Positions 53,959-63,496 of a stretch of 64,000 bases of DNA are shown here, piece after piece. The stretch comes from Brachybacterium sp. YJGR34 (GTDB taxonomy: Bacteria > Actinomycetota > Actinomycetes > Actinomycetales > Dermabacteraceae): NCBI RefSeq assembly GCF_003347015.1, contig NZ_PNFB01000002.1, positions 124,001 to 188,000 of the forward strand, in the 5' to 3' direction. Made by a program: the position numbers and the translations under genes. The notes under the pieces were generated by a model, which was given only the letters and a program-made list of their open reading frames with translations, had not been told where the DNA came from and made no database searches. Numbering within the stretch: position 1 is the first letter of the stretch; the number at the start of each line of letters is the position of its first letter.

Positions 53959-54534
53959 TCAGGGCTCGGCGCCCAGCCCTCTCAGCACGAAGGCCTCGAG
54001 CGCCGCGCGGGAGTAGCGCTTGGCCGAGGAGCCCACCAGCAGTCCGTTGATGATCCGCACCGTCGCGTCGACGTCGAGGCTCGCGGTGAAGTCGCCGGAG
54101 GCGACGCCGTCGGTGACGATGGTGCGCAGCACGTCCTCGATGATCAGCACGTGCTCGCGCATCCGGGCCGCCGTCTCGGGGGTGAGGGTGGCGCGGGAGG
54201 AGGACTGCGGGATGTGGAAGGACACGGTGAGGTCCAGCTGGGTGCGCACGTAGGCGATCGCCGCCTCCCGCGGCGAGGCCGAGTCGCTGACCCCGGCGCG
54301 CAGCTGGGCGATGTAATCGGTGGTCTCGTGGATCGCGTACTCCACCAGCAGCGTCTCGCGATCGGGGAAGTGGTTGTACATCGCGGTGCGGCCGACCTCC
54401 GCCGCGGTCGCGATCCGGGAGAACGTGATCGACTCGAACTCCTCGGTCTCGAGCAGCTCGGCGAGCGCGGCGAAGATCTTCTCCCGCGTGCGCTCTCGAT
54501 GCTCCTCGAGGGACCCTCCGATGATCTTGGGCAT
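53959..54534 (-). CDS. TetR-family transcriptional regulator
   Basis: A 191-residue regulator: N-terminal helix-turn-helix [20 protein letters not shown] and [20 protein letters not shown] then [13 protein letters not shown]. The C-terminal domain is of the AcrR type without a recognised ligand pattern. Its targets are not evident: it is convergent with the pyrophosphatase-like gene and its upstream neighbour is a tRNA gene, so it may act on distant genes. Confidence 0.88.
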   Translation of the reverse strand: MPKIIGGSLEEHRERTREKIFAALAELLETEEFESITFSRIATAAEVGRTAMYNHFPDRETLLVEYAIHETTDYIAQLRAGVSDSASPREAAIAYVRTQLDLTVSFHIPQSSSRATLTPETAARMREHVLIIEDVLRTIVTDGVASGDFTASLDVDATVRIINGLLVGSSAKRYSRAALEAFVLRGLGAEP

Positions 54535-54669
54535 GCCGCATTCTTACACTGTCCACAGCATCGGCAGAACAGCTCGGGGATCCTCGCGGTGCAGGTCCGC
54601 GCTCTGCGGGTCCCCGGTGCGCCCGGCGAGGGCGGCGCTCGACGCCCATGGTGCGCCCTGGGACGCAGA

Positions 54670-54693
54670 ACGCCGGCCTCGTGGGGCCGGCGT
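54670..54693 (-). terminator. terminator of tRNA-Gly
   Basis: ACGCCGGCC and GGCCGGCGT form a perfect 9-bp stem with a 6-base loop, four bases beyond the encoded CCA of the tRNA. Confidence 0.6.
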
Positions 54694-54697
54694 CCGG

Positions 54698-54771
54698 TGG
54701 AGCGGGTGACGGGAATCGAACCCGCGCTGTCAGCTTGGGAAGCTGAAGTTCTACCATTGAACTACACCCGC
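54698..54771 (-). tRNA. tRNA-Gly (anticodon CCC)
   Basis: The minus strand folds as a standard cloverleaf of 74 bases: acceptor GCGGGTG/CACCCGC, D-arm GTTC/GAAC, anticodon arm TCAGC-TTCCCAA-GCTGA with anticodon CCC, a 4-base variable loop, T-arm GCGGG-TTCGATT-CCCGT, discriminator T and an encoded CCA end. It reads GGG glycine codons. Confidence 0.93.
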
Positions 54772-54911
54772 GCGCAGCCGCCCGATCAGCGTCTCGATCC
54801 CGGAGGATCCTCGCCGCTCGAGCGAACGCGGACCAGCATACCCCGAGAACCGATGCTCTGCGAACCGGGGCCGTCACGGTGGACGGGGCGCCATCGAGCG
54901 GCCGCTGCCGC

Positions 54912-54917
54912 TAGGCT
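54912..54917 (+). promoter_or_regulatory. -10 box for leaderless dcd operon
   Basis: TAGGCT ends seven bases before GTG 54925; no ribosome site is present. Confidence 0.5.
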
Positions 54918-54924
54918 GGTCGCC

Positions 54925-55518
54925 GTGCTGCTGAGCGATCGAGACATCCGGGACCAGATCACGGCCGGCCGGGTGCGCCTGGCCCCCTTCGAGGACGAGA
55001 TGATCCAGCCTGCGTCGGTGGACGTGCGGATCGACCGGTACTTCCGGCTCTTCGACAACCACAAGGCCGCCTTCATCGATCCCGCGGCGGAGCAGCCGGA
55101 GCTGACCCGCGAGGTCGCGGTGGAGCCCGACGATCCCTACATGCTGCACCCGGGCGAGTTCGTCCTCGCCTCCACCTACGAGCGGATCACGCTGCCGGAC
55201 GACGTCGCCGCCCGGCTCGAGGGCAAGAGCTCGCTGGGTCGGCTGGGCCTGCTGACCCATTCGACGGCCGGCTTCATCGATCCCGGCTTCGAGGGGCACA
55301 TCACGCTGGAGCTGTCGAACATGGCCACCCTGCCGGTCGCGCTGTGGCCGGGCATGAAGATCGGCCAGCTGTGCTTCTTCCGCCTCTCGAGCCCGTCCGA
55401 GCGCCCCTACGGGAGCGCCGGGAACCTCAACCGCTATCTCGGACAGCGCGGGCCCACCCCCTCGCGGTCCGCGCAGAACTTCCATCGCACCCGGATCCCC
55501 GTGGAGGATGAGCAGTGA
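54925..55518 (+). CDS. dcd: dCTP deaminase (possibly dUMP-forming)
   Basis: A 197-residue trimeric deaminase. [20 protein letters not shown] and [18 protein letters not shown] open the family, [20 protein letters not shown] with Ser/Arg and the catalytic glutamate region (HITLELSN) are conserved. Actinobacterial Dcd proteins are often bifunctional dCTP deaminase/dUTPase, making dUMP directly; the [18 protein letters not shown] segment fits but does not prove this. Start GTG 54925 directly follows a -10 box. It overlaps the next gene (GTGA). Confidence 0.93.
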   Translation: MLLSDRDIRDQITAGRVRLAPFEDEMIQPASVDVRIDRYFRLFDNHKAAFIDPAAEQPELTREVAVEPDDPYMLHPGEFVLASTYERITLPDDVAARLEGKSSLGRLGLLTHSTAGFIDPGFEGHITLELSNMATLPVALWPGMKIGQLCFFRLSSPSERPYGSAGNLNRYLGQRGPTPSRSAQNFHRTRIPVEDEQ

Positions 55519-56345
55519 CCGCACCCGTCGGCGCGTCGGTCGAGGAGAGCACGCGCACCCAGCATCGTCTTCAGCTGCCGCGCGGCACCTCGGCCGAGGA
55601 CGTGCTCGCGATGGTGCGCAACGTGCGTCCCGCGGCGCAGCGGGGCGCCGGCGGTGTGATCGAGCTCGGCGACGCGGCGCGGCTGGTCCCGGACCCGTCG
55701 CCCCGCGGGGCCGGGCGGTGGACGCTGGACACGCCGCGGGTGCGCGAGGACGCCGCCCCGGCCGCGCTGCCCGATGCGCGCGGCTACGGCCGGGCCTTCC
55801 CCGAGGCGCTGCCCTTCGGCGTGGAGCGGGAGACGCTGGACCTCGCCTGGTCCCTCAGCCGGCGCCTGCTGGGCGCCGTGGTGACCGATGACGGGGTGCG
55901 GCTCGAGCCCCACCCCTTCCAGGTGCGCGACCTGACGGTGGTGAGCCCGCACGCGCTCGCCCCGGAGTCGCTCGCCCAGCTGCTGGCCCCGCTCGAGCCC
56001 GAGGCGGAGATCGACGAGGTCCCCGCGGACACGCCCCGCAGCGGCTACAGCGCCACCCTCCCGCTGCCAGGCCGCGAGAGCGTCGCGGTGCGGGTGGGAC
56101 TCAGCGCCCGGCCGGCCGCGCTCCGCGAGCTGCGCTGGCTGGAGGACGCGGTCGACTACGAGCTGGTGCACCTCACGGCGGACCCGGAGGAGGACGCCGT
56201 GGAGGTCCCGGACGCGGAGACCGCGGCCCGGTGGCAGAACGCCTACCGCCGGATCGGGCTGATCGCCGCTCTGCTCACGGGCGCTGTGGGCGGCTACGTC
56301 GTGGACCTCGAGGGATTCCTCGTGGATCCCGCGGACCTGGCCTGA
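55515..56345 (+). CDS. conserved-looking protein of unknown function downstream of dcd
   Basis: A 276-residue soluble protein starting at GTG 55515 inside the dcd stop (GTGA overlap), so it is translated with dcd. It has no signal peptide; the only hydrophobic stretch is near the C-terminus ([15 protein letters not shown]). [20 protein letters not shown] is the most distinctive segment. I recognise no family. Tight coupling with dcd could mean a link to nucleotide metabolism or only shared transcription. Confidence 0.65.
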   Translation: MTAPVGASVEESTRTQHRLQLPRGTSAEDVLAMVRNVRPAAQRGAGGVIELGDAARLVPDPSPRGAGRWTLDTPRVREDAAPAALPDARGYGRAFPEALPFGVERETLDLAWSLSRRLLGAVVTDDGVRLEPHPFQVRDLTVVSPHALAPESLAQLLAPLEPEAEIDEVPADTPRSGYSATLPLPGRESVAVRVGLSARPAALRELRWLEDAVDYELVHLTADPEEDAVEVPDAETAARWQNAYRRIGLIAALLTGAVGGYVVDLEGFLVDPADLA

Positions 56346-56358
56346 GGCTCCGCGCCGC

Positions 56359-57741
56359 TCAGGGGAGCGGCACGGCGGGGGAGGACTCGCGCGCCGGCCG
56401 GCCGGCCGCCCCCAGGCGGATCGGCAGGAACGCGAGCAGGCCCAGGGCGATGACCACCACGATCCCCAGGACCCCGGTGCGGGTGTCGTCGAACACGGCG
56501 ACGGAGAGGGCGAAGGCGGCGGTGCCCAGGAAGCCGAGCGCCCGGCCCGTGGTCGCGTACAGCCCGAAGTTCTCGGTCTCGCGCCCGGGCTGGGAGAGTC
56601 GGGTCAGCAGCGTCCGTGAGGCGGACTGCACGGGGCCGACGAACAGGCAGATCGTCAGCCCGGCGATCCAGAAGACGATCGCGGGGCTGAGGGCCAGCAC
56701 CACCAGTCCCAGCACCACGATGCCCAGGCAGCCCACGATGATCACCGGCCGCGGACCGAAGCGGTCGTCGGCGCGGCCGCCGAGGAAGACGCCGATGCCC
56801 GCCACCAGGTTCGCGGCGATCCCGAACAGGATGATCTCGACGGGGGAGAAGCCGTACGCGTTGGCGGCGAGCACACCGGCGATCGAGAAGACGGCGCCCA
56901 GGCCGTCGCGGTAGATCGCGGAGGCGACCAGGTACTGGAGCATCACCGGCTCCTCGCGCACGGCGCGGATCACGCGGGTGACGATGCTGGCGTAGCCCTG
57001 CCACGGCGTCCATCGCTCGCCGGGCGCCGTCGCGGGGTGCCGCGGTGCGCGGAGCATCAGCGGCAGCGTCCCCACCAGGATCCACAGCGCGACGAAGAGG
57101 GGGATCGCGCGGTAGTTCCAGCCGTTCTCGCCGGTGATCCCCAGCAGGCCCGTGCCGGGCATCACGAACAGCACCAGCACGAGGGCCAGGCATCCGATCG
57201 ACCCCCAGTAGCCCACCGCCCAGGCGGTGCCGGAGACGCGGCCGCGGTTCTCCGGGGTGGAGATCTCCGGCAGCACCGAGTTCACGAACACCCCGGCGAG
57301 CTCGCTGAACACGACCGCCAGCGCGATGAGGATCGCGCCCAGGGTCAGCATGTCGGCATCCAGCGCCACCAGCGGCATCAGCGCGATCGTCACCACGGTC
57401 GCCAGGGTGGTCAGGCGCAGCAGGGTGTTGCGCGCCCCGCCGCGGTCGGCGAGGTTGCCCAGCAGCGGGGCGAGCAGCGCGATGGCGATCGCGCCGATCG
57501 CCTGCCAGGTGGTGAGGACCTGGGAGCCGTGGTCCTGCGCGGCCTTGATCGCCGTCTCCCCGACGGCGCCCTCGGAGGCCACGGCGCTGGCGACGTAGGT
57601 CGCGAAGACGAAGGTGAGGATGACCGAGCTGAAGGCGGACATCCCGCCGTCCCAGAGGGCGAAGGAGACGATGCCACGGCCTGCGCGGCGGGCGGTGCGA
57701 GGGGCGGAGGTCGACGCGTCCCGGTCCGGGGTGGTGGCCAT
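56359..57741 (-). CDS. MFS transporter, UMF1/Atg22-like
   Basis: A 460-residue permease with 11-12 helices. The start of the first helix, FALWDGGMSAFSSVILTFVF, and the loop LLGNLADRGGARNTLLRL match the UMF1 (Atg22-like) branch of the major facilitators. It has GTAWAVGYWGSIGCLALVLV and a late IAGLTICLFVGPVQSASRTL typical of that branch. Substrate unknown. Convergent with the gene after dcd, divergent from mrpA. Confidence 0.83.
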   Translation of the reverse strand: MATTPDRDASTSAPRTARRAGRGIVSFALWDGGMSAFSSVILTFVFATYVASAVASEGAVGETAIKAAQDHGSQVLTTWQAIGAIAIALLAPLLGNLADRGGARNTLLRLTTLATVVTIALMPLVALDADMLTLGAILIALAVVFSELAGVFVNSVLPEISTPENRGRVSGTAWAVGYWGSIGCLALVLVLFVMPGTGLLGITGENGWNYRAIPLFVALWILVGTLPLMLRAPRHPATAPGERWTPWQGYASIVTRVIRAVREEPVMLQYLVASAIYRDGLGAVFSIAGVLAANAYGFSPVEIILFGIAANLVAGIGVFLGGRADDRFGPRPVIIVGCLGIVVLGLVVLALSPAIVFWIAGLTICLFVGPVQSASRTLLTRLSQPGRETENFGLYATTGRALGFLGTAAFALSVAVFDDTRTGVLGIVVVIALGLLAFLPIRLGAAGRPARESSPAVPLP

Positions 57742-57821
57742 GGCGCCACTGTACGGAGCCGGGAGAGCGGTTGCGCGCGATGACCAGGTCCGGAGTCCGG
57801 ACGGTCCCCAGACGGCTCCCG

Positions 57822-57827
57822 TAGACT
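57822..57827 (+). promoter_or_regulatory. candidate -10 box of the mrp operon
   Basis: TAGACT, with transcription expected at about 57834, 36 bases before the chosen mrpA start. Confidence 0.4.
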
Positions 57828-57869
57828 GTGCGCGGCCCCCTCCCTGTGCGTCTGATGGACGGAGACTGC

Positions 57870-60806
57870 GTGTACCTGATGCTCCTCGCCCATCTGGTGG
57901 CGGCCCTCCTCGGGCCCGTCCTGGTGCGGCTGATGGGGCGCAACGCCTTCTTCCTGCTCGCGGCGGTGCCCGCGGTCTCCGCGATCTGGCTGGCCACGAT
58001 CGATCCCCTCGCCCTGGCCGAGGCGCCGCGGGAGGTCGCCCTCCCCTGGATCCCCGCCTTCGGGATCGACCTCGCCTTCCGTCTGGACCCGCTGAGCTGG
58101 GTGCTGGCCCTGATCGCCACCGGCATCGGTGCGATCGTGCTGCTGTACTGCGCGCGCTACTTCAAGGACACCGAGCCGGGGCTGGGCCGCTTCGCCGGTG
58201 TGCTGACGGCCTTCGCCGGGGCGATGGTGGGCCTCGTCCTCGCCGACGACGTCATGGTGCTCTACACCTTCTGGGAGCTGACCACCGTCTTCTCCTACCT
58301 GCTGATCGGCCACTACCAGGACAAGCAGGCCTCGCGCCGTGCGGCGCTGAACGCCCTGATCTCCACGACGGCCGGCGGCCTGGCGATGCTCGTGGGCCTG
58401 CTGATGGTCGCGGGGGCGGCCGGGTCCATGCGGCTGTCCGTGATCGTCGCCGACCCGATGTGGGCCGATGCCGGCGCCTTCCTGATCGTCGCGATGCTCC
58501 TGATCCTCGCGGGCGCCACATCGAAGTCCGCGCTGGTCCCCACGCACTTCTGGCTCCCCGGGGCGATGGCCGCGCCCACGCCGGTCTCCGCGTACCTGCA
58601 TGCCGCCGCGATGGTCAAGGCGGGCGTCTACCTGATCCTGCGGATGGCGCCGGCCCTCACGCACCTCGAGGTGGTGACGGCGGTGCTGGTGAGCCTCGGC
58701 GCGGTGACCATGCTGGTGGGGGGATGGCGCGCGCTGCGGCAGACGGACATCAAGCTGCTGCTCGCCTACGGCACCGTCTCCCAGCTGGGCTTCCTCGCGG
58801 CGGTCGCCGGGCTCGCCACCCAGGACGCCGTCCTGGCCGGGCTCGCGATGCTCATCGCCCATGCCGTCTTCAAGGCCCCGCTGTTCATGGTGGTGGGCAT
58901 CATCGACAAGAAGTTCGGCACCCGTGACCTGCGCATGCTCTCCGGGGTGGGGAGGGTCGCGCCGGTGGTCGCGGTGATCGGCACGCTGTCGGCCGCCTCC
59001 ATGGCCGCGGTGCCGCCGCTGCTGGGCTTCGTCGCCAAGGAGTCGATCTACACCGCCCTGTGGTACGGCGGGGGGTGGCAGCGTCTGCTGCTGCTCGCCC
59101 TGGTCGCGGGGTCGGTCCTCACCGTCGCGTACTCGTGGCGCTTCGTGGCCGGCGCCTTCGGGCCGGCCCCCGGCGCGCCGCGGGTCCGGGCCCCGCGGAT
59201 CCCCGTGCTCTTCTGGCTGCCGCCGGCCGTGGTCGCGGTCTTCTCGGTGGTGCTGGTCGCCCTCGCGGCGCCGCTGGAGGAGGTGCTGCGGGCGAGCGCC
59301 TCGGTGCTGCCGCCGACGGGTGAGGACGTGCACCTGGCCGTGATCCCGCATCTGGGCGTGCCGCTGCTCGCCTCCGCCGTGACCCTCGGGCTCGGTGCGG
59401 TGCTGTGCGTGTTCGCACGGCCGTTCGCGCGGCTGCAGAAGCGCCTGTCCCCGCAGCGCTGGGCCGAGCGCCCCGTGCTGGACGCCTTCGACGCCGAGCG
59501 CGGCTTCCGCTGGATCCTGCGCGGCGTGGACGCGCTGGCCGTGGCGGTCACCCCGCTGTTCCAGCGCGGCTCCCTGCCCTACACGCTGGGCACGATGCTG
59601 GTGGTGCTCATCGCACTGGTCGCCCCGGTGGCGGTCACGCGCTCGCCGCTGCCCGACAACCTCGTGCTCTTCCAGCACCCGGTGGAGCTGATCGTGCTGC
59701 CGGTCGCGGCGCTCGCCGCCCTCGGCGCCGCCCGCTCCCGCCGCCGCCTGCGCGCCGTCTTCCTCATCACCGTCACCGGGTACGGGGTGGCGCTGCTGTT
59801 CCTCGTCGCGGGCTCCCCGGACGTGGCCCTGACCCAGGTGCTCGTCGAGACCGCCATGACGGTGGTGCTGGTGCTCGTGCTGCGGCGCCTGCCCACGCAC
59901 TTCTCCCGTCGGCCCTTGCGGATCGGCGCCTGGGGCCGATGGGCGATCGCGATCACCACCGCGGTGGTGCTGTGCGGCGCCGCGCTCTACGCCGCGGACG
60001 CCCGCTCCCAGGCCGCGCTGGGTCCGGAGCTCATCGAACCGGCCTACGAGATCGGCGGCGGCCACAACGTGGTCAACGTGGCGCTCGTGGACAACCGCGT
60101 CTGGGACACCATGGGGGAGATCTCGGTGCTGCTGGTGGTGGCCACCGGCGTGGCCTCCCTGGTCTTCGTCACCCGGCGCGAGCGTCCCATCGCGCGGGTG
60201 CGCGACCTCGAGCCGCGCACGGCGATCTGGCGCCGCCGCTCCGATGCCGACCTGCCCCGCAACGCGCTCGACTTCGACTCCCGCCCGGACGACGTCGCCG
60301 GCGGCAACCGCTGGCGCACCTGGCTCTCCGCGGGACTGACGCTGGCGCCCGAGCGCCGCATGGTCATCCTCGAGGTCATCACCCGCATCGCCTTCCCGAT
60401 GATGATGATGATGTTCTCGCTGTACCTCCTGATGGCCGGGCACAACCTGCCCGGCGGAGGCTTCGCCGGGGGCCTCGTGGCCGGGCTCGCGCTCGCGCTG
60501 CGCTATCTCGCCGGGGGCCGCTACGAGCTCACCGAGGCGGCGCCGGTCCAGGCGGGTTTCGTGCTCGGCGCGGGGCTGATCGTCGCCGTGGCCTCAGGGG
60601 TGCTGCCCGTGTTCTTCGGCGGGTCCGTCTTCTCGCAGGTCACGCCTGTGGTCGAGGTGCCGCTGCTGGGTGAGCTGCATTTCCCCAGCGCTTTGCTCTT
60701 CGACACCGGGGTGTACCTGGTGGTGGTGGGCGTGCTCCTGGACTTCCTGCGCTCCCTGGGCGCCCAGATCGACCTGCAGCAGGAGGCCGAGACCGATGCC
60801 CGTTAG
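57870..60806 (+). CDS. mrpA: Na+/H+ antiporter subunit A fused to subunit B
   Basis: A 978-residue membrane protein of about 25 helices. The first 500 residues are the NuoL/MrpA proton-antiporter module (MVLYTFWELTTVFSYLLIGH, LVPTHFWLPGAMAAPTPVSA, YLHAAAMVKAGVYLILR), followed by the DUF4040-type region (LVETAMTVVLVLVLRRLP) and, from about residue 820, an MrpB domain (LYLLMAGHNLPGGGFAGGLV). The A-B fusion is usual in Actinobacteria. Start GTG 57870 has GGAG five bases upstream; ATG 57855 is possible. It overlaps mrpC by 11 bases. Confidence 0.93.
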   Translation: MYLMLLAHLVAALLGPVLVRLMGRNAFFLLAAVPAVSAIWLATIDPLALAEAPREVALPWIPAFGIDLAFRLDPLSWVLALIATGIGAIVLLYCARYFKDTEPGLGRFAGVLTAFAGAMVGLVLADDVMVLYTFWELTTVFSYLLIGHYQDKQASRRAALNALISTTAGGLAMLVGLLMVAGAAGSMRLSVIVADPMWADAGAFLIVAMLLILAGATSKSALVPTHFWLPGAMAAPTPVSAYLHAAAMVKAGVYLILRMAPALTHLEVVTAVLVSLGAVTMLVGGWRALRQTDIKLLLAYGTVSQLGFLAAVAGLATQDAVLAGLAMLIAHAVFKAPLFMVVGIIDKKFGTRDLRMLSGVGRVAPVVAVIGTLSAASMAAVPPLLGFVAKESIYTALWYGGGWQRLLLLALVAGSVLTVAYSWRFVAGAFGPAPGAPRVRAPRIPVLFWLPPAVVAVFSVVLVALAAPLEEVLRASASVLPPTGEDVHLAVIPHLGVPLLASAVTLGLGAVLCVFARPFARLQKRLSPQRWAERPVLDAFDAERGFRWILRGVDALAVAVTPLFQRGSLPYTLGTMLVVLIALVAPVAVTRSPLPDNLVLFQHPVELIVLPVAALAALGAARSRRRLRAVFLITVTGYGVALLFLVAGSPDVALTQVLVETAMTVVLVLVLRRLPTHFSRRPLRIGAWGRWAIAITTAVVLCGAALYAADARSQAALGPELIEPAYEIGGGHNVVNVALVDNRVWDTMGEISVLLVVATGVASLVFVTRRERPIARVRDLEPRTAIWRRRSDADLPRNALDFDSRPDDVAGGNRWRTWLSAGLTLAPERRMVILEVITRIAFPMMMMMFSLYLLMAGHNLPGGGFAGGLVAGLALALRYLAGGRYELTEAAPVQAGFVLGAGLIVAVASGVLPVFFGGSVFSQVTPVVEVPLLGELHFPSALLFDTGVYLVVVGVLLDFLRSLGAQIDLQQEAETDAR

Positions 60807-61383
60807 CCTCGCCCTGCTCCTGACCGCGGGGATCCTCATCGCCTGCGGCGTGTACCTCGTGCTCGAGCGCACCCTGACCCGCATCATCCTGGGCTTCGTG
60901 CTGCTGGGCAACGGTGTGAACCTGCTGTTCGTGGTCTCGGCGGGACGGCCCGGCCTGCCGCCCTTCGAGGGGTCCGCGGACCCGGAGGAGATGACCGACC
61001 CGCTGCCCTTCGCGATGGTCCTCACCGCGATCGTGATCAGTCTGGGCATCACCGCCTTCGGCATGGCGCTGTCCTACCGCGCCTGGCAGCTGTTCGGCCA
61101 CGACGAGGTCCCCGACGACGTCGAGGACCGCCGGGTGCTGCGCCGCCGGCGGCGCCGGGCCGAGGACGCCGCTCGTCTGCCCTGGTCCCAGGCGCTGTCC
61201 GAGGAGTCCCGCCGCGGCGCGCTCGCGCAGTCCCAGGGCTTCCTGGCGCCCGAGGGCGAGGACCCCCTGGGCTCGGACCTGACGAGCGCGGAGGACGTCC
61301 CGCAGGACGCCACCGAGGCCGACGAGGGAGAGACCGCGGCCCCGACCCGCCGCGAGCGCACCCACCGCAGGGAGGAGACATGA
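60796..61383 (+). CDS. mrpC: Na+/H+ antiporter subunit C
   Basis: A 195-residue subunit of the Mrp complex. The first 115 residues are the NuoK-like three-helix domain (GVYLVLERTLTRIILGFVLL, GNGVNLLFV, AMVLTAIVISLGITAFGMAL). It then has an added cytoplasmic tail of about 80 residues, first Arg-rich (RRVLRRRRRRAED), then acidic, which most MrpC proteins lack. AGGAGG lies ten bases upstream; the start is inside mrpA. Confidence 0.92.
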   Translation: MPVSLALLLTAGILIACGVYLVLERTLTRIILGFVLLGNGVNLLFVVSAGRPGLPPFEGSADPEEMTDPLPFAMVLTAIVISLGITAFGMALSYRAWQLFGHDEVPDDVEDRRVLRRRRRRAEDAARLPWSQALSEESRRGALAQSQGFLAPEGEDPLGSDLTSAEDVPQDATEADEGETAAPTRRERTHRREET

Positions 61384-62960
61384 GCATCGAACTCCTCCTC
61401 GCCCTGCCGGTGATGCTGCCGCTGGGCGGCGCCGCCGTCACCCTGCTGCTGCGCCACCATGCGCGGGTGCAGATGTGGCTCGCGATCCTCACGCTGGTGG
61501 CGATCTTCTCCGTCGCGCTGGTGCTGGGCTACTACGTGACCCAGGCCGGGGTGCTGGTGCTGCAGATCGGGAACTGGACGCCGCAGCTGGGCATCGTGCT
61601 GGTCGCGGACCGGCTCACCGCGCTGATGCTGCTGGTGTCGAGCTTCGTCACCCTCGCGGTGCTGCTGTACTCCAGCGCGCAGACCGTCAGCGAGAACGTC
61701 GAGCGCACCCCCGTGGCGATCTACCACCCCACCTATCTGGCGCTCGTGGCCGGGGTGTCGATGGCCTTCCTCGCCGGGGACCTGTTCAACCTCTACGTGG
61801 GCTTCGAGGTGCTGCTGGCGGCGAGCTACGTGCTGCTGACCCTGGGCGGCTCCGCGAGCCGCATCCGGGCCGCGACCACCTACGTGATCGTGTCCCTGCT
61901 GAGCTCGGTGATCTTCCTGGCGGCGGTCGCCGCGGTGTACACCGCCACCGGCACCGTGAACCTGGCGGAGCTCGCGGTCCGGCTGGATGCGATCGAACCC
62001 GGCACCCGCATGATGCTGGAGCTGATGCTGCTGGTCGCCTTCGCGATCAAGGCTGCGATCTTCCCGCTCAGCGCGTGGCTGCCGGACTCCTACCCGACGG
62101 CCCCGGCCCCGGTGACGGCCGTGTTCGCGGGCCTGCTGACCAAGGTGGGCATCTACGCGATCCTGCGCCTGGAGACCCTGCTGTTCCCGGCCTCGCAGAC
62201 CTCGAACCTGCTGCTGGCCGCCGCCGCGCTGAGCCTGGTGATCGGGATCCTCGGCGCCGTGGCGCAGACGGACCTCAAACGTGTGCTGTCCTTCACGCTG
62301 GTCTCCCACATGGGCTACATGCTGTTCGGGATCGGCATGTCCACGCAGATGGGCATGGCCGCCGCCATCTACTACGTCGCCCACCACATCACCGTGCAGG
62401 CCACGCTGTTCCTCGGTGCGGGACTCATCGAGCATCGCGGCGGCACCACCAATCTCATCAAGCTCGGCGGGCTGCAGAAGCTCGCCCCGGTCATCGCGAT
62501 CCTCTTCTTCATCCCCGCCATGAACCTCGCCGGCATCCCCCCGTTCTCCGGCTTCATCGGGAAGGTGGGGCTGATCGAGGCGGGCATCTCCTACGACCGC
62601 ACCTCCGGCTGGCTGCTCATCGCGGCCAGCGTGGTCACGAGCCTGCTGACCCTGTACGCGATCGCGAAGATCTGGAACCGCGCCTTCTGGCAGGAGCCCA
62701 GCGAGGAGATCATCGCCCGTGACGTCCCCACGCCGAGGGCGATGACGGCCGCGACCGCCGGGATGATCGCCTTCTCGCTGCTGCTCACCGTCCTGGCGGG
62801 GCCGCTGATGGACTACGCGGACAAGGCCGCGAGCTCGGTCCTCGAGCGCACGCCGTACGTGGGCGCGGTGCTGGGCGACGAGGCGGCCGGGGAGCTGCGC
62901 TACCGGATCGACGACCAGGGCACGAAGATCGACGGGAACGGGCAGGAGGTGCAGGAGTGA
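61380..62960 (+). CDS. mrpD: Na+/H+ antiporter subunit D
   Basis: A 526-residue NuoN/MrpD-like subunit with about 14 helices: LVAGVSMAFLAGDLFNLYVG, FEVLLAASYVLLTLGG, AAIFPLSAWLPDSYPTAPAP, and AQTDLKRVLSFTLVSHMGYM carry the conserved lysines and glutamate of proton-translocating subunits. The ATG overlaps the mrpC stop (ATGA) behind a GGAGGAG ribosome site. Confidence 0.95.
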   Translation: MSIELLLALPVMLPLGGAAVTLLLRHHARVQMWLAILTLVAIFSVALVLGYYVTQAGVLVLQIGNWTPQLGIVLVADRLTALMLLVSSFVTLAVLLYSSAQTVSENVERTPVAIYHPTYLALVAGVSMAFLAGDLFNLYVGFEVLLAASYVLLTLGGSASRIRAATTYVIVSLLSSVIFLAAVAAVYTATGTVNLAELAVRLDAIEPGTRMMLELMLLVAFAIKAAIFPLSAWLPDSYPTAPAPVTAVFAGLLTKVGIYAILRLETLLFPASQTSNLLLAAAALSLVIGILGAVAQTDLKRVLSFTLVSHMGYMLFGIGMSTQMGMAAAIYYVAHHITVQATLFLGAGLIEHRGGTTNLIKLGGLQKLAPVIAILFFIPAMNLAGIPPFSGFIGKVGLIEAGISYDRTSGWLLIAASVVTSLLTLYAIAKIWNRAFWQEPSEEIIARDVPTPRAMTAATAGMIAFSLLLTVLAGPLMDYADKAASSVLERTPYVGAVLGDEAAGELRYRIDDQGTKIDGNGQEVQE

Positions 62961-63496
62961 TGCTCAAGCGGCTCAGCGATCTGCGGCACTCGTGGCTGTG
63001 GATCCTCATCGCGGTGGCCCTGTGGTGCCTGTTCTGGGGCGGGGTGGACCTGAAGAACCTGCTGGGCGGCGTGCTCGCCGCGCTCGTGGTCTTCCTGCTC
63101 TTCCCGATGCCGCCCACGGGCCGCGAGCTCACGCTGCGTCCGCTGCGCCTCGCCCTGTTCGTGCTGCGGTTCCTCGTTGACGTGGTGGTCTCCGCGGTCC
63201 AGGTGGGCTACTTCGCGATCCGTCCCGGCCCGCAGCCGCCCAGCTCGGTGATCGCGGTGACGATGGCCTCCCGCTCGGACTTCTTCCTCACCTTCACCGG
63301 CGTGCTGTGCACGCTGATCCCCGGCTCGGTGGTGGTCGAGGCGCAGCGCTCCACCGGGATGCTGTTCCTGCACACCTTCAACGCCGGCACCCCGGAGGAG
63401 GTCGAGGCCTCCCGCGCCAGCGTGCTCGCCCAGGAGCGGCGGCTGCTGCTGGCCGTGGGCCGACGCTCCGTGCTCGAGGAGGCGGGTCTGCGATGA
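62957..63496 (+). CDS. mrpE: Na+/H+ antiporter subunit E
   Basis: A 179-residue MrpE/MnhE protein with two or three N-terminal helices (LWILIAVALWCLFWGGVDLK) and the soluble part containing LTFTGVLCTLIPGSVVVEA, typical of the family. A strong AGGAGGT lies six bases before GTG 62957 and nine before ATG 62960; either could start it, both overlapping the mrpD stop. Confidence 0.93.
   Translation: MMLKRLSDLRHSWLWILIAVALWCLFWGGVDLKNLLGGVLAALVVFLLFPMPPTGRELTLRPLRLALFVLRFLVDVVVSAVQVGYFAIRPGPQPPSSVIAVTMASRSDFFLTFTGVLCTLIPGSVVVEAQRSTGMLFLHTFNAGTPEEVEASRASVLAQERRLLLAVGRRSVLEEAGLR

Noticed and set aside
57828-57869. mrpA start at GTG 57828
   Set aside because: The codon directly abuts the -10 box, so it would lie upstream of the expected transcript start; GTG 57870 has a ribosome site and the family N-terminus.
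57411-60443. Long open frame of about 1000 codons antisense to mrpA, and similar antisense frames over 5352-7595, 16881 and elsewhere
   Set aside because: Products are Gly/Arg/His/Asp/Gln-rich with no domain; they are mirror frames caused by high third-position GC opposite clear real genes.
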